A stretch of 64,000 nucleotides of DNA from contig NZ_NFUR01000004.1 in assembly GCF_002127225.1 (NCBI RefSeq), positions 310,001 through 374,000 of the forward strand. The letters are read 5' to 3'. The DNA comes from Sphingomonas sp. IBVSS2 (GTDB taxonomy: Bacteria > Pseudomonadota > Alphaproteobacteria > Sphingomonadales > Sphingomonadaceae). A program made the translations under genes and the position numbers. Below are positions 17,365 through 24,771 of this stretch, piece after piece (the stretch's first letter is position 1; the number at the start of each line of letters is the position of its first letter). The notes under the pieces are model-generated. The model worked only from the letters and a program-made list of their open reading frames with translations. It was not told the DNA's origin and did not search any database.

Positions 17365-18096
17365 ATGAACATGCGTGGGGGGGAGGCCGGATTCGGCGAC
17401 GACGATCGCCTTCCCTGGCTGGAGACGGTGGAGGAGGATTATCGCGAGGGGCCGTCCTTCGGTCGCCTGTTGCTGCTCGTCATCCTGCTCCTCGCCGTGC
17501 TCGGCGCGGGGGCGTTCGGCTATTATTGGTACCAGAAGCAGAAGAGCCTGGTCGGCAATGGCGAGCTGATCGCCGCGCCCGAGGGCGACTACAAGGTCAA
17601 GCCCGACGAGCCCGGCGGCATGAAGGTGGATGGGGAGGGGGACACCGTCTTCGCCACCAGCCAGGGCGACAGCGGCAATTCGAGCATCGACACCAGCGCG
17701 CTTCCCGAGGCGCCGGTGGACGGCAAGAAGGTGACGGAAAAGGCGCCGTCGCTGACCGGCGAGAAGAATGCCAAGGTCGCGATCCCCGCGAGCGCGGCAG
17801 CCGCCAAGACCGAAGCGCATCCCAGGCGCGTGCCGGTGATTGCGCCGCAGACCGGCGGCGCGGGCGCGCTGATCCAGCTCGGCGCCTTTCCGGACGAAGG
17901 CGGCGCCAATGCCGCCTGGGCGCGCCTTTCGAAGCGCTTTTCCTATCTGGCGCCGCTGGGCAAGTCGGTCGAGCGCGGCGAGAAGGACGGCAAGTCGGTG
18001 TTCCGCCTGCGCGTGAACGCCGGCTCGAACGGCCAGGCGAAGGAGCTCTGCGGCAAGCTCAAGGTGGCGGGCGAGAGCTGCTACGTGGCGAATTGA
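17365..18096 (+). CDS. SPOR domain inner-membrane protein
   Basis: 243 residues. It starts 3 bases after the argS stop; ATG 17365 (AGGAG 9 bases before) and ATG 17371 (AAGGA 6 bases before) are both possible. A cytoplasmic N-terminus of about 33 residues leads to one transmembrane helix (LLLLVILLLAVLGAGAFGYY). A periplasmic linker follows. The C-terminal SPOR domain (about 168-243) begins ALIQLGAFPDEGGANAAW and has two Cys near the end (ELCGKLKVAGESCYV). The SPOR domain should bind septal peptidoglycan. The muropeptide enzyme nagZ follows. Confidence 0.85.
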   Translation: MNMRGGEAGFGDDDRLPWLETVEEDYREGPSFGRLLLLVILLLAVLGAGAFGYYWYQKQKSLVGNGELIAAPEGDYKVKPDEPGGMKVDGEGDTVFATSQGDSGNSSIDTSALPEAPVDGKKVTEKAPSLTGEKNAKVAIPASAAAAKTEAHPRRVPVIAPQTGGAGALIQLGAFPDEGGANAAWARLSKRFSYLAPLGKSVERGEKDGKSVFRLRVNAGSNGQAKELCGKLKVAGESCYVAN

Positions 18097-18099
18097 CGC

Positions 18100-18137
18100 C
18101 TAACCGTCATCCCGGCGAAAGCCAGGATGACGGTTAG
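18100..18137. repeat. REP-like palindrome CTAACCGTCATCC...GGATGACGGTTAG
   Basis: Perfect 13-bp arms (18100-18112 and 18125-18137) with a 12-base loop, 3 bases after the SPOR stop. The core GTCATCC..cggcgaaagcc..GGATGAC belongs to a palindrome type seen again at 35233-35339 in this window. It may also act as a transcription terminator or mRNA stabiliser. Confidence 0.7.
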
Positions 18138-18176
18138 GGGGTTAAACCCGGCCTTCGGCTCCGCTAAGATGCTCCC

Positions 18177-19184
18177 ATGAAGCCTGTAATCTTCGGCGTA
18201 TCCGGCCTGTCGCTCACGGCCGAAGAGCGCGATTTTTTCCGTGACGCCGATCCGCTCGGCTACATCCTGTTCAAGCGCAATTGCGAGAGCCGCGACCAGA
18301 TGCGCGCGCTCACCGAGAGCCTGCGCGAGTTGAGCGGCCGGGCCGATTTGCCGATCCTGATCGACCAGGAAGGCGGCCGGGTCAGCCGGATGGTGCCGCC
18401 CGAATGGCCGGCCTTCCCGGCGGGCGAGATGTTCGGCAGGCTCTATGACGTCGCACCCGTCTCGGCGATCGAGGCGGCGCGGGCGAACTATCATGCGCTG
18501 GGCATGATGCTCGCCGAAGTGGGCGTCACCGTCGATTGCGCGCCGCTGCTCGACGTCGTCACGCCCGAAGTGACCCAGGCGATCGGCGACCGCGCCTTTG
18601 GCGGCGAGCCGATGCGCGTCGCGGCGCTGGGGCAGGCCTGTGTCGAGGGATTGCGCCGGGGCGGCGTGGTCGGCGTGGTCAAGCACATGCCGGGCCATGG
18701 CCGCGCGCTGGTCGACAGCCATCTCGAACTGCCGCGCGTGCGCGCCGATGCGGCGGCGCTGGAACAGGACATCGCGCCGTTCCACGCGCTCAGGCATGCG
18801 CCGATGGGCATGACCTGCCATGTGGTGTTCGAGGCTTGGGACGCCGAGCGCCCCGCCACGCTCTCGCCCAGGGTCATCAGTGAGATCATTCGCGGCCGCA
18901 TCGGCTTCGACGGCCTGTTGATGACCGACGACATCGATATGAAGGCGCTCTCCGGAACGCCGGGCGAGAAGGCGGCGCAGGCGCTGGCGGCAGGGTGCGA
19001 CGTGGTGCTCGATTGCTGGGCGCGCATGGAGGAGATGATCGAAATCTCCGCCTTGCTGCCCGACGCCACGCCCATGTGCATCGAGCGGCTCGACCGCGCG
19101 ATGGCGACCACCGGCGCGGACGAACCCGAGGCGGACTTCGCGGAACTGATCGCCAGGCGCGACGCGTTGCTGGCGCTCGCCTGA
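18177..19184 (+). CDS. nagZ: Beta-N-acetylhexosaminidase (GH3 family)
   Basis: 335 residues, cytoplasmic, no signal peptide. It removes GlcNAc from GlcNAc-anhydroMurNAc peptides in peptidoglycan recycling. GH3 NagZ marks: ILIDQEGGRVSRM near residue 62, NCESRDQ, CAPLLDV, the catalytic loop KHMPGHGRALVDSH (general acid/base His with Asp), and LLMTDDIDM holding the nucleophile Asp. Length fits the family (about 330-340). It is followed closely by scpA, as in many Alphaproteobacteria. Confidence 0.95.
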   Translation: MKPVIFGVSGLSLTAEERDFFRDADPLGYILFKRNCESRDQMRALTESLRELSGRADLPILIDQEGGRVSRMVPPEWPAFPAGEMFGRLYDVAPVSAIEAARANYHALGMMLAEVGVTVDCAPLLDVVTPEVTQAIGDRAFGGEPMRVAALGQACVEGLRRGGVVGVVKHMPGHGRALVDSHLELPRVRADAAALEQDIAPFHALRHAPMGMTCHVVFEAWDAERPATLSPRVISEIIRGRIGFDGLLMTDDIDMKALSGTPGEKAAQALAAGCDVVLDCWARMEEMIEISALLPDATPMCIERLDRAMATTGADEPEADFAELIARRDALLALA

Positions 19185-19254
19185 TCTCCCTCCCTCCTTC
19201 AGGGGAGAGGGAGTAGGAGATGACACCGCCGCTCCGACCTGCTTAATTCCCGCC

Positions 19255-19989
19255 ATGGACGTCGAGACACCCGACACCCTGAAGATCGACATCGACGGCT
19301 GGGAGGGGCCGCTCGACCTGCTGCTCGCGCTCGCGCGCAACCAGAAGGTGGACCTGCGGCAGATCTCGATCCTCCAGCTCGTCGAGCAATATCTCGATTT
19401 CGTGAACCAGGCGCGCGAACTCAGGCTCGAGCTGGCGGCGGACTATCTCGTGATGGCCGCATGGCTGGCCTATCTGAAGTCGGCGCTGCTGCTCCCGCGC
19501 AACCCGGAGGAGACGCCGAGCCCCGAGGAACTGGCGCTCCGCCTGCAGTTGCGCCTCGAGCGGTTGAACGCGATGCGCGATGCCGGTGCCCGGCTGATGG
19601 CGCGCGACCGCACCGGGCGCGATAATTTCTTCCGCGGTGCGCCCGAGGGGCTCCGCGTGCTGCGCAAGGCGCGCTGGGAAGCCGAGATCTACGACCTGAT
19701 CGCCGCCTATGGCCGGATCAGCGCGCGCACCCGGCCGGTGATGCACGTGGTCGCGCACCGCGACGTGATGACGCTGGAGGCGGCGATCGAGCGGGTCTCG
19801 GCACTGATCGGCACGCGGATCGAATGGAGCACGCTCCAGTCCTTCCTTCCCGAAGGCGCGACCGGACCCTATGCCAAGTCGGCGCTCGCCTCGTCCTTCG
19901 TGGCCGCCCTCGAACTCGCCAAGCAGGGCAGGGTGGAGCTGCGACAGAAATCGGCCTTTGCGCCGCTCTATCTCAAGGCCGCCGGATGA
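19255..19989 (+). CDS. scpA: Segregation and condensation protein A
   Basis: 244 residues. This is the kleisin subunit that bridges the SMC ATPase heads and binds ScpB in bacterial chromosome condensation. The start DIDGWEGPLDLLLALARNQKVDL is diagnostic, as are ISILQLVEQYLDFV and YLVMAAWLAYLKSALLLPR. The C-terminal winged helix includes FVAALELAKQGRVELRQ. Its stop overlaps the scpB start (ATGA at 19986-19989), indicating translational coupling. Confidence 0.95.
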   Translation: MDVETPDTLKIDIDGWEGPLDLLLALARNQKVDLRQISILQLVEQYLDFVNQARELRLELAADYLVMAAWLAYLKSALLLPRNPEETPSPEELALRLQLRLERLNAMRDAGARLMARDRTGRDNFFRGAPEGLRVLRKARWEAEIYDLIAAYGRISARTRPVMHVVAHRDVMTLEAAIERVSALIGTRIEWSTLQSFLPEGATGPYAKSALASSFVAALELAKQGRVELRQKSAFAPLYLKAAG

Positions 19990-20591
19990 CTCCCGAAGAT
20001 GCAGCTTCGCGCGCGGTGGAGGCCGTGCTGTTCGCTTCCGAGCACCCGATGACCCTGGACGAGATCCGCGCCCATGTCGGCGCGGAGATCGACCTGCGCG
20101 GCGCGCTGGCCGCGCTGGAGGCCCTGTATGCGGGGCGCGGGATCGAGCTGGTCCGCCGCGGCGACCGCTGGCATTTTCAGACCGCGGCCGACCTCGCCCA
20201 TCTGCTGCGCCGCAACCGGGAGGAGAGCCGCAAGCTCAGCCGTGCCGGCATCGAGACGCTGGCGATCATCGCCTATCACGAACCGGTGACTCGCGCCGAG
20301 ATCGAGGCGATCCGCGGCGTGCAGATATCCAAGGGCACGATCGACGTGCTGATGGAGGCGGGCTGGGTGCGCCCGGCCGGCCGCCGCGAAGTGCCGGGCC
20401 GGCCGCTGATGTATGCCACCACCGGCGGTTTCCTCACGCATTTCGGCCTTTCCAGCCGCCGCGACTTGCCGGGGATCGACGATCTCAAGGCCGCCGGCCT
20501 GCTCGATCCGGTCGACCTCGCCATGGAGGTGCTGGGCGAAAGCGACGCCGCCGAGGTGCCCGAAAGCGAAACTGTCACAGACGACGAATAG
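19986..20591 (+). CDS. scpB: Segregation and condensation protein B
   Basis: 201 residues from ATG 19986, overlapping the scpA stop by 4 bases. It has two winged-helix domains. AVEAVLFASEHPMTLDEI opens the first; SRAGIETLAIIAYHEPVTRAEIEAIRG and VQISKGTIDVLMEAGWV are diagnostic of ScpB. GRPLMYATTGGFLTHFGLSS closes the second, and an acidic tail follows. It works as a dimer with ScpA and SMC. The frame also runs upstream to 19824 inside scpA; that part is not used. Confidence 0.95.
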   Translation: MTPEDAASRAVEAVLFASEHPMTLDEIRAHVGAEIDLRGALAALEALYAGRGIELVRRGDRWHFQTAADLAHLLRRNREESRKLSRAGIETLAIIAYHEPVTRAEIEAIRGVQISKGTIDVLMEAGWVRPAGRREVPGRPLMYATTGGFLTHFGLSSRRDLPGIDDLKAAGLLDPVDLAMEVLGESDAAEVPESETVTDDE

Positions 20592-20663
20592 GGCGCTCCC
20601 GCGTTGGCCATTGCCGCTGCTGCGCGCGGGGCCTAGATAGAGCTTGAATCAAGGAGATTTGTT

Positions 20664-20897
20664 ATGGGTATGGGCAGCATCTGGCACTGGCTCGTGCTGG
20701 GCTTGATCGCGATCCTCCTGCTCGGCGGCGGTCGCTTCTCGAACATGATGGGCGACGTTGCCAAGGGCATCAAGCAGTTCAAGAAGGGCATGTCGGAAGA
20801 CGAAGAGGACAAGCCGGCGACCCGCATCGAAGGCAAGGCGGCTCCCGAGCCTACCGTGCAGCGCGAGGCCGAGGCCGCGCGTGAAGAGAAGCTCTGA
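20664..20897 (+). CDS. tatA: Sec-independent translocase subunit TatA
   Basis: 77 residues from ATG 20664 with AAGGAG 7 bases upstream. A short N-terminal transmembrane helix (SIWHWLVLGLIAILLLGGG), the FG-like hinge GGRFSN, an amphipathic helix (MMGDVAKGIKQFKKGM) and an acidic/charged tail are the TatA layout. TatA forms the pore for folded twin-arginine substrates. It is followed by tatB and tatC. The DUF1501 protein and the hydrolase at 48579-49673 in this window are likely substrates. Confidence 0.95.
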   Translation: MGMGSIWHWLVLGLIAILLLGGGRFSNMMGDVAKGIKQFKKGMSEDEEDKPATRIEGKAAPEPTVQREAEAAREEKL

Positions 20898-20953
20898 ACT
20901 TCCGCGCCGCTCCCGGCTCAGGGCGCCGGGAGCCGCTTCTGGCGATTTGATCG

Positions 20954-21481
20954 ATGCTTGATTTCAACGCGCCCGAATTCGTGGTCGTCGCCATCGTGGC
21001 GCTGATCGTGATCGGGCCCAAGGATCTGCCCAAGGCGATGCGCTTCGTGGGCAAGTGGTTCGGCAAGGCGCGCGCCGTCGCGCGCCAGTTCCGCTCGGGG
21101 TTCGACAGCATGGTCCGCGAGGCGGAGCTTGCCGAACTCGAGAAGCAATGGGCGGAGGAGAATGCGCGCATCATGTCCGAGCATCCGCCGGCGGCGCTTC
21201 CCGCGCCCGAGGCGGAGGTCCATCCTGTCGCCGATGACGCAGCGCCCGTGATGGTCGAGCAGCCCGCCATCCTGGGCGAGACGCCGGGCGTATCCGCGCC
21301 GGCGCCCAAGCCGAAGCGGGCCCGCAAGCCGGCCGCCGCCGCCGAGCCGGTGGCGGAGCCCGCCGCCAAGCCGGTACCCAAGCCGCGCGCGCGCAAGGCC
21401 GCCGCCGCTGCTCCGGTCGAGGCGACGCCCAAGCCGCGCACGCGCAAAAAGGCCGCGCCGCCTGCCGAGGCCGCCGAATGA
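20954..21481 (+). CDS. tatB: Sec-independent translocase subunit TatB
   Basis: 175 residues. The N-terminal helix (FVVVAIVALIVIGPKDLPKAM) with the GPKDLP hinge is typical of TatB. An amphipathic helix follows (FVGKWFGKARAVARQFRSGF). The C-terminal 100 residues are a Pro/Ala/Lys-rich low-complexity tail with repeated KPRARKAA-like units. TatB with TatC forms the signal-peptide receptor. The stop overlaps the tatC start (ATGA, 21478-21481). Confidence 0.94.
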   Translation: MLDFNAPEFVVVAIVALIVIGPKDLPKAMRFVGKWFGKARAVARQFRSGFDSMVREAELAELEKQWAEENARIMSEHPPAALPAPEAEVHPVADDAAPVMVEQPAILGETPGVSAPAPKPKRARKPAAAAEPVAEPAAKPVPKPRARKAAAAAPVEATPKPRTRKKAAPPAEAAE

Positions 21482-22257
21482 GGGATATCGACGACACGCA
21501 GCAACCTCTGCTCGAGCATCTGATCGAACTGCGCCGCCGCCTGCTCTACTGCGTGGCGGCGCTGCTGGTGACATTCTTCGCCTCCTTCTATTTCTCGAAG
21601 GAGATCTACGGCTTCCTCGTCCATCCGCTCGCCGTGGCGGGGCAGGACCAGGTCATCTTCACCCAGATCTTCGGGGCATTCTTCGTCCAGCTCAAGGTCG
21701 CTTTCTTCTCGGCGATGATGCTGTCCTTCCCGGTGATCGCGACGCAGCTCTGGCAGTTCGTGGCACCCGGGCTCTATCGGCAGGAGAAGAAGGCGCTGCT
21801 GCCCTTCCTGCTGGCGACGCCGGTGCTGTTCATCGCGGGCGCTGCGCTTGCCTATTTCATCGCCATCCCCACGGCGCTGCATTTCCTGCTCGGCTATCAG
21901 GGCGAACTCGGCACCAGCGGCGTCAAGCAGGTCGCGATGCCCGATGCCGAGAAATATCTCGACTTCGTGATGCAGTTCCTCTTCGCCTTCGGCATCACGT
22001 TCCTGCTGCCCGTGCTGTTGATGCTGCTCGAGCGGGCCGGAATCGTCACCTATGAGCAGCTCAAGAGCGCCTGGCGCTACGCGGTGGTCGCCGCCTTCGC
22101 GATTGCCGCGGTGCTGACGCCGCCCGATGTCGGTTCGCAGCTTCTGCTCGCGATCCCGCTGGTCGGCCTCTATTTCCTGTCGCTGGCGGCGATCTGGTTC
22201 ACGCGCCGCCGTCGCCCGGCCGCGAAGGATGCCGAGGACGAGGCCGTCGAGGCCTGA
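21478..22257 (+). CDS. tatC: Sec-independent translocase subunit TatC
   Basis: 259 residues with six transmembrane helices. It opens with the conserved LLEHLIELRRRLLYC motif. FTQIFGAFFVQLKVAFF and FPVIATQLWQFVAPGLYRQEKK match the signal-peptide binding face, and LTPPDVGSQLLLAIPL the last loop/helix. It is the docking site for twin-arginine signal peptides. It is translationally coupled to tatB and is the last gene before a strong terminator at 22263-22290. Confidence 0.96.
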   Translation: MRDIDDTQQPLLEHLIELRRRLLYCVAALLVTFFASFYFSKEIYGFLVHPLAVAGQDQVIFTQIFGAFFVQLKVAFFSAMMLSFPVIATQLWQFVAPGLYRQEKKALLPFLLATPVLFIAGAALAYFIAIPTALHFLLGYQGELGTSGVKQVAMPDAEKYLDFVMQFLFAFGITFLLPVLLMLLERAGIVTYEQLKSAWRYAVVAAFAIAAVLTPPDVGSQLLLAIPLVGLYFLSLAAIWFTRRRRPAAKDAEDEAVEA

Positions 22258-22262
22258 CGCGA

Positions 22263-22290
22263 AAAACCCCTCCCGTGCGGGAGGGGTTTT
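22263..22290. terminator. Strong bidirectional terminator after tatC
   Basis: AAAACCCCTCCC (22263-22274) pairs with GGGAGGGGTTTT (22279-22290), loop GTGC. A/T tracts lie on both sides, so it can end both the tat operon (+) and the entericidin gene (-). Confidence 0.92.
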
Positions 22291-22304
22291 CCTTTCCGCC
22301 TGGC

Positions 22305-22439
22305 CTATTTGGCGTCGTCCGCGGTCTTGGCGACCGTGTCGCCGGCCGAGGAAACGTCGCGGCCCATGCCTTCGATCGTGTTGCAGGCCGAAACCAGCAT
22401 CGCGCCGGCAAGCGCCGCGCAGGCGATGATCTTACGCAT
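22305..22439 (-). CDS. Entericidin-like small lipoprotein
   Basis: 44 residues from ATG 22439 (GGAGAG about 6 bases upstream). The signal MRKIIACAALAGAMLVSAC ends in a lipobox, so the mature protein starts at the lipidated Cys of CNTIEGMGRDVSSAGDTV. This matches the entericidin A/B family of small stress-linked lipoproteins, which ends in short Ala/Lys-rich helices. It lies on the edge of the general stress response locus, with a possible EcfG-type promoter at 22484-22509. The longer frame to 22502 lacks a convincing start. Confidence 0.85.
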   Translation of the reverse strand: MRKIIACAALAGAMLVSACNTIEGMGRDVSSAGDTVAKTADDAK

Positions 22440-22483
22440 CTTCACTCTCCAGAATACCGGACCCCATCGAGGATCGCAGGACC

Positions 22484-22509
22484 AATGCGCAGATCGGCGC
22501 AAACGTTCC
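22484..22509 (-). promoter_or_regulatory. Possible EcfG-type promoter for the entericidin gene
   Basis: On the minus strand GGAAC (22509-22505), 17 bases, then CATT (22487-22484). The reported alphaproteobacterial EcfG consensus is GGAAC-N16/17-CGTT, so the -10 has one mismatch. The distance to the start codon is about 45 bases. Confidence 0.45.
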
Positions 22510-22568
22510 GTTCGCGCGGCAAGTGCCTGTACATGCTAGGAAAGATGCCGGGTGCCCCGAAATTTTTA

Positions 22569-22614
22569 GGCCCGGAAGCGTCACCGGGGGGGGGAGGGTT
22601 GACGCTTCCGGGCC
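22569..22614. repeat. 15-bp inverted repeat with a nine-G loop
   Basis: GGCCCGGAAGCGTCA (22569-22583) is a perfect inverse of 22600-22614, with a loop holding nine consecutive G. It lies in the 296-base gap 22440-22735, downstream of phyP and upstream of the entericidin gene (both minus strand). It could end the nepR-phyP transcript, though there is no good U-run. Confidence 0.6.
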
Positions 22615-22735
22615 CATGTCTTGGATAGCGAGAGCGGGGGGGCAAAAGGTCACTATCCGAGGTGCAGAACGGTCCATGCGGGCCCGGGTTCCACGCCCTT
22701 CGATTTTTTTCGAACTTTTTTATCCAGGTTATTGC

Positions 22736-24310
22736 TCAGGGGCGTCCGGTGATCGCGATCGCGGCTTCATAGGCGCCGCTGAGCGGATCGTGATGCAGCT
22801 TGGTCCGCAGCTGCCGGGCGAGGCCGCCGATCACGCGGCCATAGCGATTCTCCACCAGCGTCTCGAGCGCGGGGCTCTCGACCAGGGCGGGCGACGAGAC
22901 GCGGAGGAGTGCCCTGTGCTCGTCGTCGTCGATCGGCTTGATCGAGATGCGTATCTGGGCGGACGGATTGCAGTTCATCGCCAGCTCGACGATCTCGGTG
23001 AGCAGGAAGGCGACGGCGATCGCCACGTCCTGGTTCACCAGCACCGGCGAGACGTCGAGCGTCACGCCCAGGCCCTGGGCACGCTCGGGGGCGGTGGCGC
23101 GGATATTGGCGGCGAGCTCGCCGATCACCGAGCGCAGGTCGAGCCCGCGATTCTCTTCCAGCTCCGCATAGTGATGGCGATGGACCACGGCGAGCGCGTC
23201 CACCCGGCGCTGGATCGAGGCATAGGCCTCGCTCGCTTCCTCGCTCCTGGCGCTGCGGGCGTGGAAGTTTATCAGGCTGGCGATCACCTGAAGGTTGTTC
23301 TTCACCCGGTGATGGACCTCGCGGGTGAGCTTGGTCTGGCGCACCAGCCCCTCGGCCAGGTCGGCCTCGTGTTCCTTCACGGTGCGGCTGATATCGCGGA
23401 ACGTGTCGCCCAGTTCGCGAATCTCCGCGGCGGGCATCTCGCCGAAGCGCTCGATGTCGATGACTTCGCCCGGCTTGTAGGCGCCGACGCTGGCACGCAG
23501 GCGGCGGAGCGGCCGGATCAGCAGGATGTCGACGACGAACCAGCTGATGCCCGCTGCGGCGAGCCACATCAGCACCAGCACCACGGTGTTGATGATCATC
23601 GGCGAGGTGATCGGCGTGCCCAGCATCGACATTTCGAGTTCGAGCCCGTCGATGCCCAGATTGCTGGGAATGGTCTCGCGCCGATCGAGCGGCCCCGCGG
23701 TCTCCAGCTTGCGCAGCACCAGCCGGTCGCCGCGCTGGATCAGCGCCGCGCCATATTCGGGGACGAAGCCGCTCGGCTGGGCCACTGCGGCGAGCATGGC
23801 CTTGGAATAGAATGCAGTCGCGGTGCTGCCGGTCCTGCCGCCGATGCGCAGCGTCATGCCGTCCGCCTCGAGCGTGGTCCGCACCTGGCGGTGCTGGAGC
23901 CTGGCCCTGTCTTCCGCACGGAATCGCTGGCCGCAGATGATGCGTCCCTCGCCGTCGGCGATCGAGAAGCGGGCTCCCGCCGTGGTGGCGAAGGTACCCG
24001 CCAGGCGGGTGCAGGCCGGAACGTCATGGGGGTTGGCCTCCAGCGCGGCCAGCGCGTCGGCGAGCTGGCTTACGTGGTTGACCAGGATATCGCGCAGCAC
24101 GCCCGAGCTTTCGCCGGCGGCGGCGCCCAGTCGGGCGCGCGCCTCGGTATCCGCGTTCCGCGTGCTCTGCAGCGTGGTGAACAATGCGATCAATGCCAGC
24201 GGCAGCAGGCACAGGATCAGGTAGAGGAAGACCTTGGCGCCGGTGGGCAATTGCACCAGCGCCGCGGCCGGACGAATCCTGGCGCGCGGTTCTTGGTCTG
24301 CGATGTCCAT
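22736..24310 (-). CDS. phyP: PhyP-like sensor histidine kinase homologue of the general stress response
   Basis: 524 residues: a transmembrane helix (about 26-46), a periplasmic sensor region (about 47-245), a second helix (about 248-270), a HAMP-like linker, and a HisKA_2-type domain with REVHHRVKNNLQVIASL (phospho-acceptor His). The ATPase domain looks degenerate: where HWE/HisKA_2 kinases have NExVxNAxKH this protein has TEIVELAMN, and no DxGxG box is seen. In Sphingomonas the nepR-adjacent homologue PhyP is known as a negative regulator of PhyR, probably a phosphatase; the degenerate site fits that. It lies 10 bases downstream of nepR, in one operon. Confidence 0.82.
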   Translation of the reverse strand: MDIADQEPRARIRPAAALVQLPTGAKVFLYLILCLLPLALIALFTTLQSTRNADTEARARLGAAAGESSGVLRDILVNHVSQLADALAALEANPHDVPACTRLAGTFATTAGARFSIADGEGRIICGQRFRAEDRARLQHRQVRTTLEADGMTLRIGGRTGSTATAFYSKAMLAAVAQPSGFVPEYGAALIQRGDRLVLRKLETAGPLDRRETIPSNLGIDGLELEMSMLGTPITSPMIINTVVLVLMWLAAAGISWFVVDILLIRPLRRLRASVGAYKPGEVIDIERFGEMPAAEIRELGDTFRDISRTVKEHEADLAEGLVRQTKLTREVHHRVKNNLQVIASLINFHARSARSEEASEAYASIQRRVDALAVVHRHHYAELEENRGLDLRSVIGELAANIRATAPERAQGLGVTLDVSPVLVNQDVAIAVAFLLTEIVELAMNCNPSAQIRISIKPIDDDEHRALLRVSSPALVESPALETLVENRYGRVIGGLARQLRTKLHHDPLSGAYEAAIAITGRP

Positions 24311-24320
24311 GGACTCCGGA

Positions 24321-24467
24321 CTAGTCGAGCTTCTTCAGCAGGTCGAGCAGATCGTCGGGAACGGCTTCGCCCAAGGCCTCGTCATAGGCCTGGCGCAGCG
24401 CGACGCCGACATTGCGACCGGGGCGACCGGTTTCCTTTCCGCCATCGGATTTGGGCGGTTTTTTCAT
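24321..24467 (-). CDS. nepR: Anti-sigma factor NepR
   Basis: 48 residues from ATG 24467, a very short gene easily missed. The core VGVALRQAYDEALGEAVPDD followed by LLDLLKKLD matches NepR, which has two helices around a (V/I)PxDLLDLLxKLD segment. NepR binds and blocks the sigma factor EcfG; phosphorylated PhyR titrates it away. A lysine-rich N-terminus (MKKPPKSDGGK) precedes the core. It is divergent from phyR and directly upstream of phyP, the arrangement described for sphingomonads. Confidence 0.92.
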   Translation of the reverse strand: MKKPPKSDGGKETGRPGRNVGVALRQAYDEALGEAVPDDLLDLLKKLD

Positions 24468-24630
24468 TTTCTCATCCGCGGAACGCACCAATTCCCCCCT
24501 GCGCCGTAGCGTTACCCACGGCCCGGACTAAAAGCGACCTGTTCCGGATGCAACTTCCGGAATTGAACGAAAGCCACCGGTCGCATGGGGCCGGCGGCTG
24601 AGCGGCAACACTACGCAGCATCTGCCATGA

Positions 24631-24655
24631 AACCAAATAGCGCCTCGTTTGTTCC
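24631..24655 (-). promoter_or_regulatory. Possible EcfG-type promoter driving nepR-phyP
   Basis: On the minus strand GGAAC (24655-24651), 16 bases, then GGTT (24634-24631); one mismatch to GGAAC-N16/17-CGTT. It lies in the 304-base nepR/phyR gap about 165 bases before nepR. Autoregulation by EcfG is usual at this locus. Confidence 0.4.
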
Positions 24656-24720
24656 ACAGGCGATGCAATATCCGGGGAGGGGCTTCCTTCGGGTGGCACG
24701 AATGAGGATTGCAATAGCTC

Positions 24721-24744
24721 GGAACGGGGATGAAACAACCCGTT
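24721..24744 (+). promoter_or_regulatory. Possible EcfG-type promoter before phyR, inside an inverted repeat
   Basis: GGAAC (24721-24725), 15 bases, CGTT (24741-24744). The spacer is one base short of the published range if counted to the C. GGAACGGG and CCCGTTCC (24739-24746) are perfect inverted arms, so the same -35-like box occurs on both strands. AGGAG follows at about 24755, and the phyR ATG at 24772. Confidence 0.4.
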
Positions 24745-24771
24745 CCGCACTCGTAGGAGAATAGTTCGACC

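Noticed and set aside
15601..17820. 739-residue open frame on the minus strand
   Set aside because: Antisense to argS and the SPOR gene; no start signal or domain.
22523..24601. 692-residue open frame on the plus strand
   Set aside because: It is antisense to phyP and nepR, has the typical Arg/Gly/His-rich composition of shadow frames in GC-rich DNA, and no domain is recognisable.
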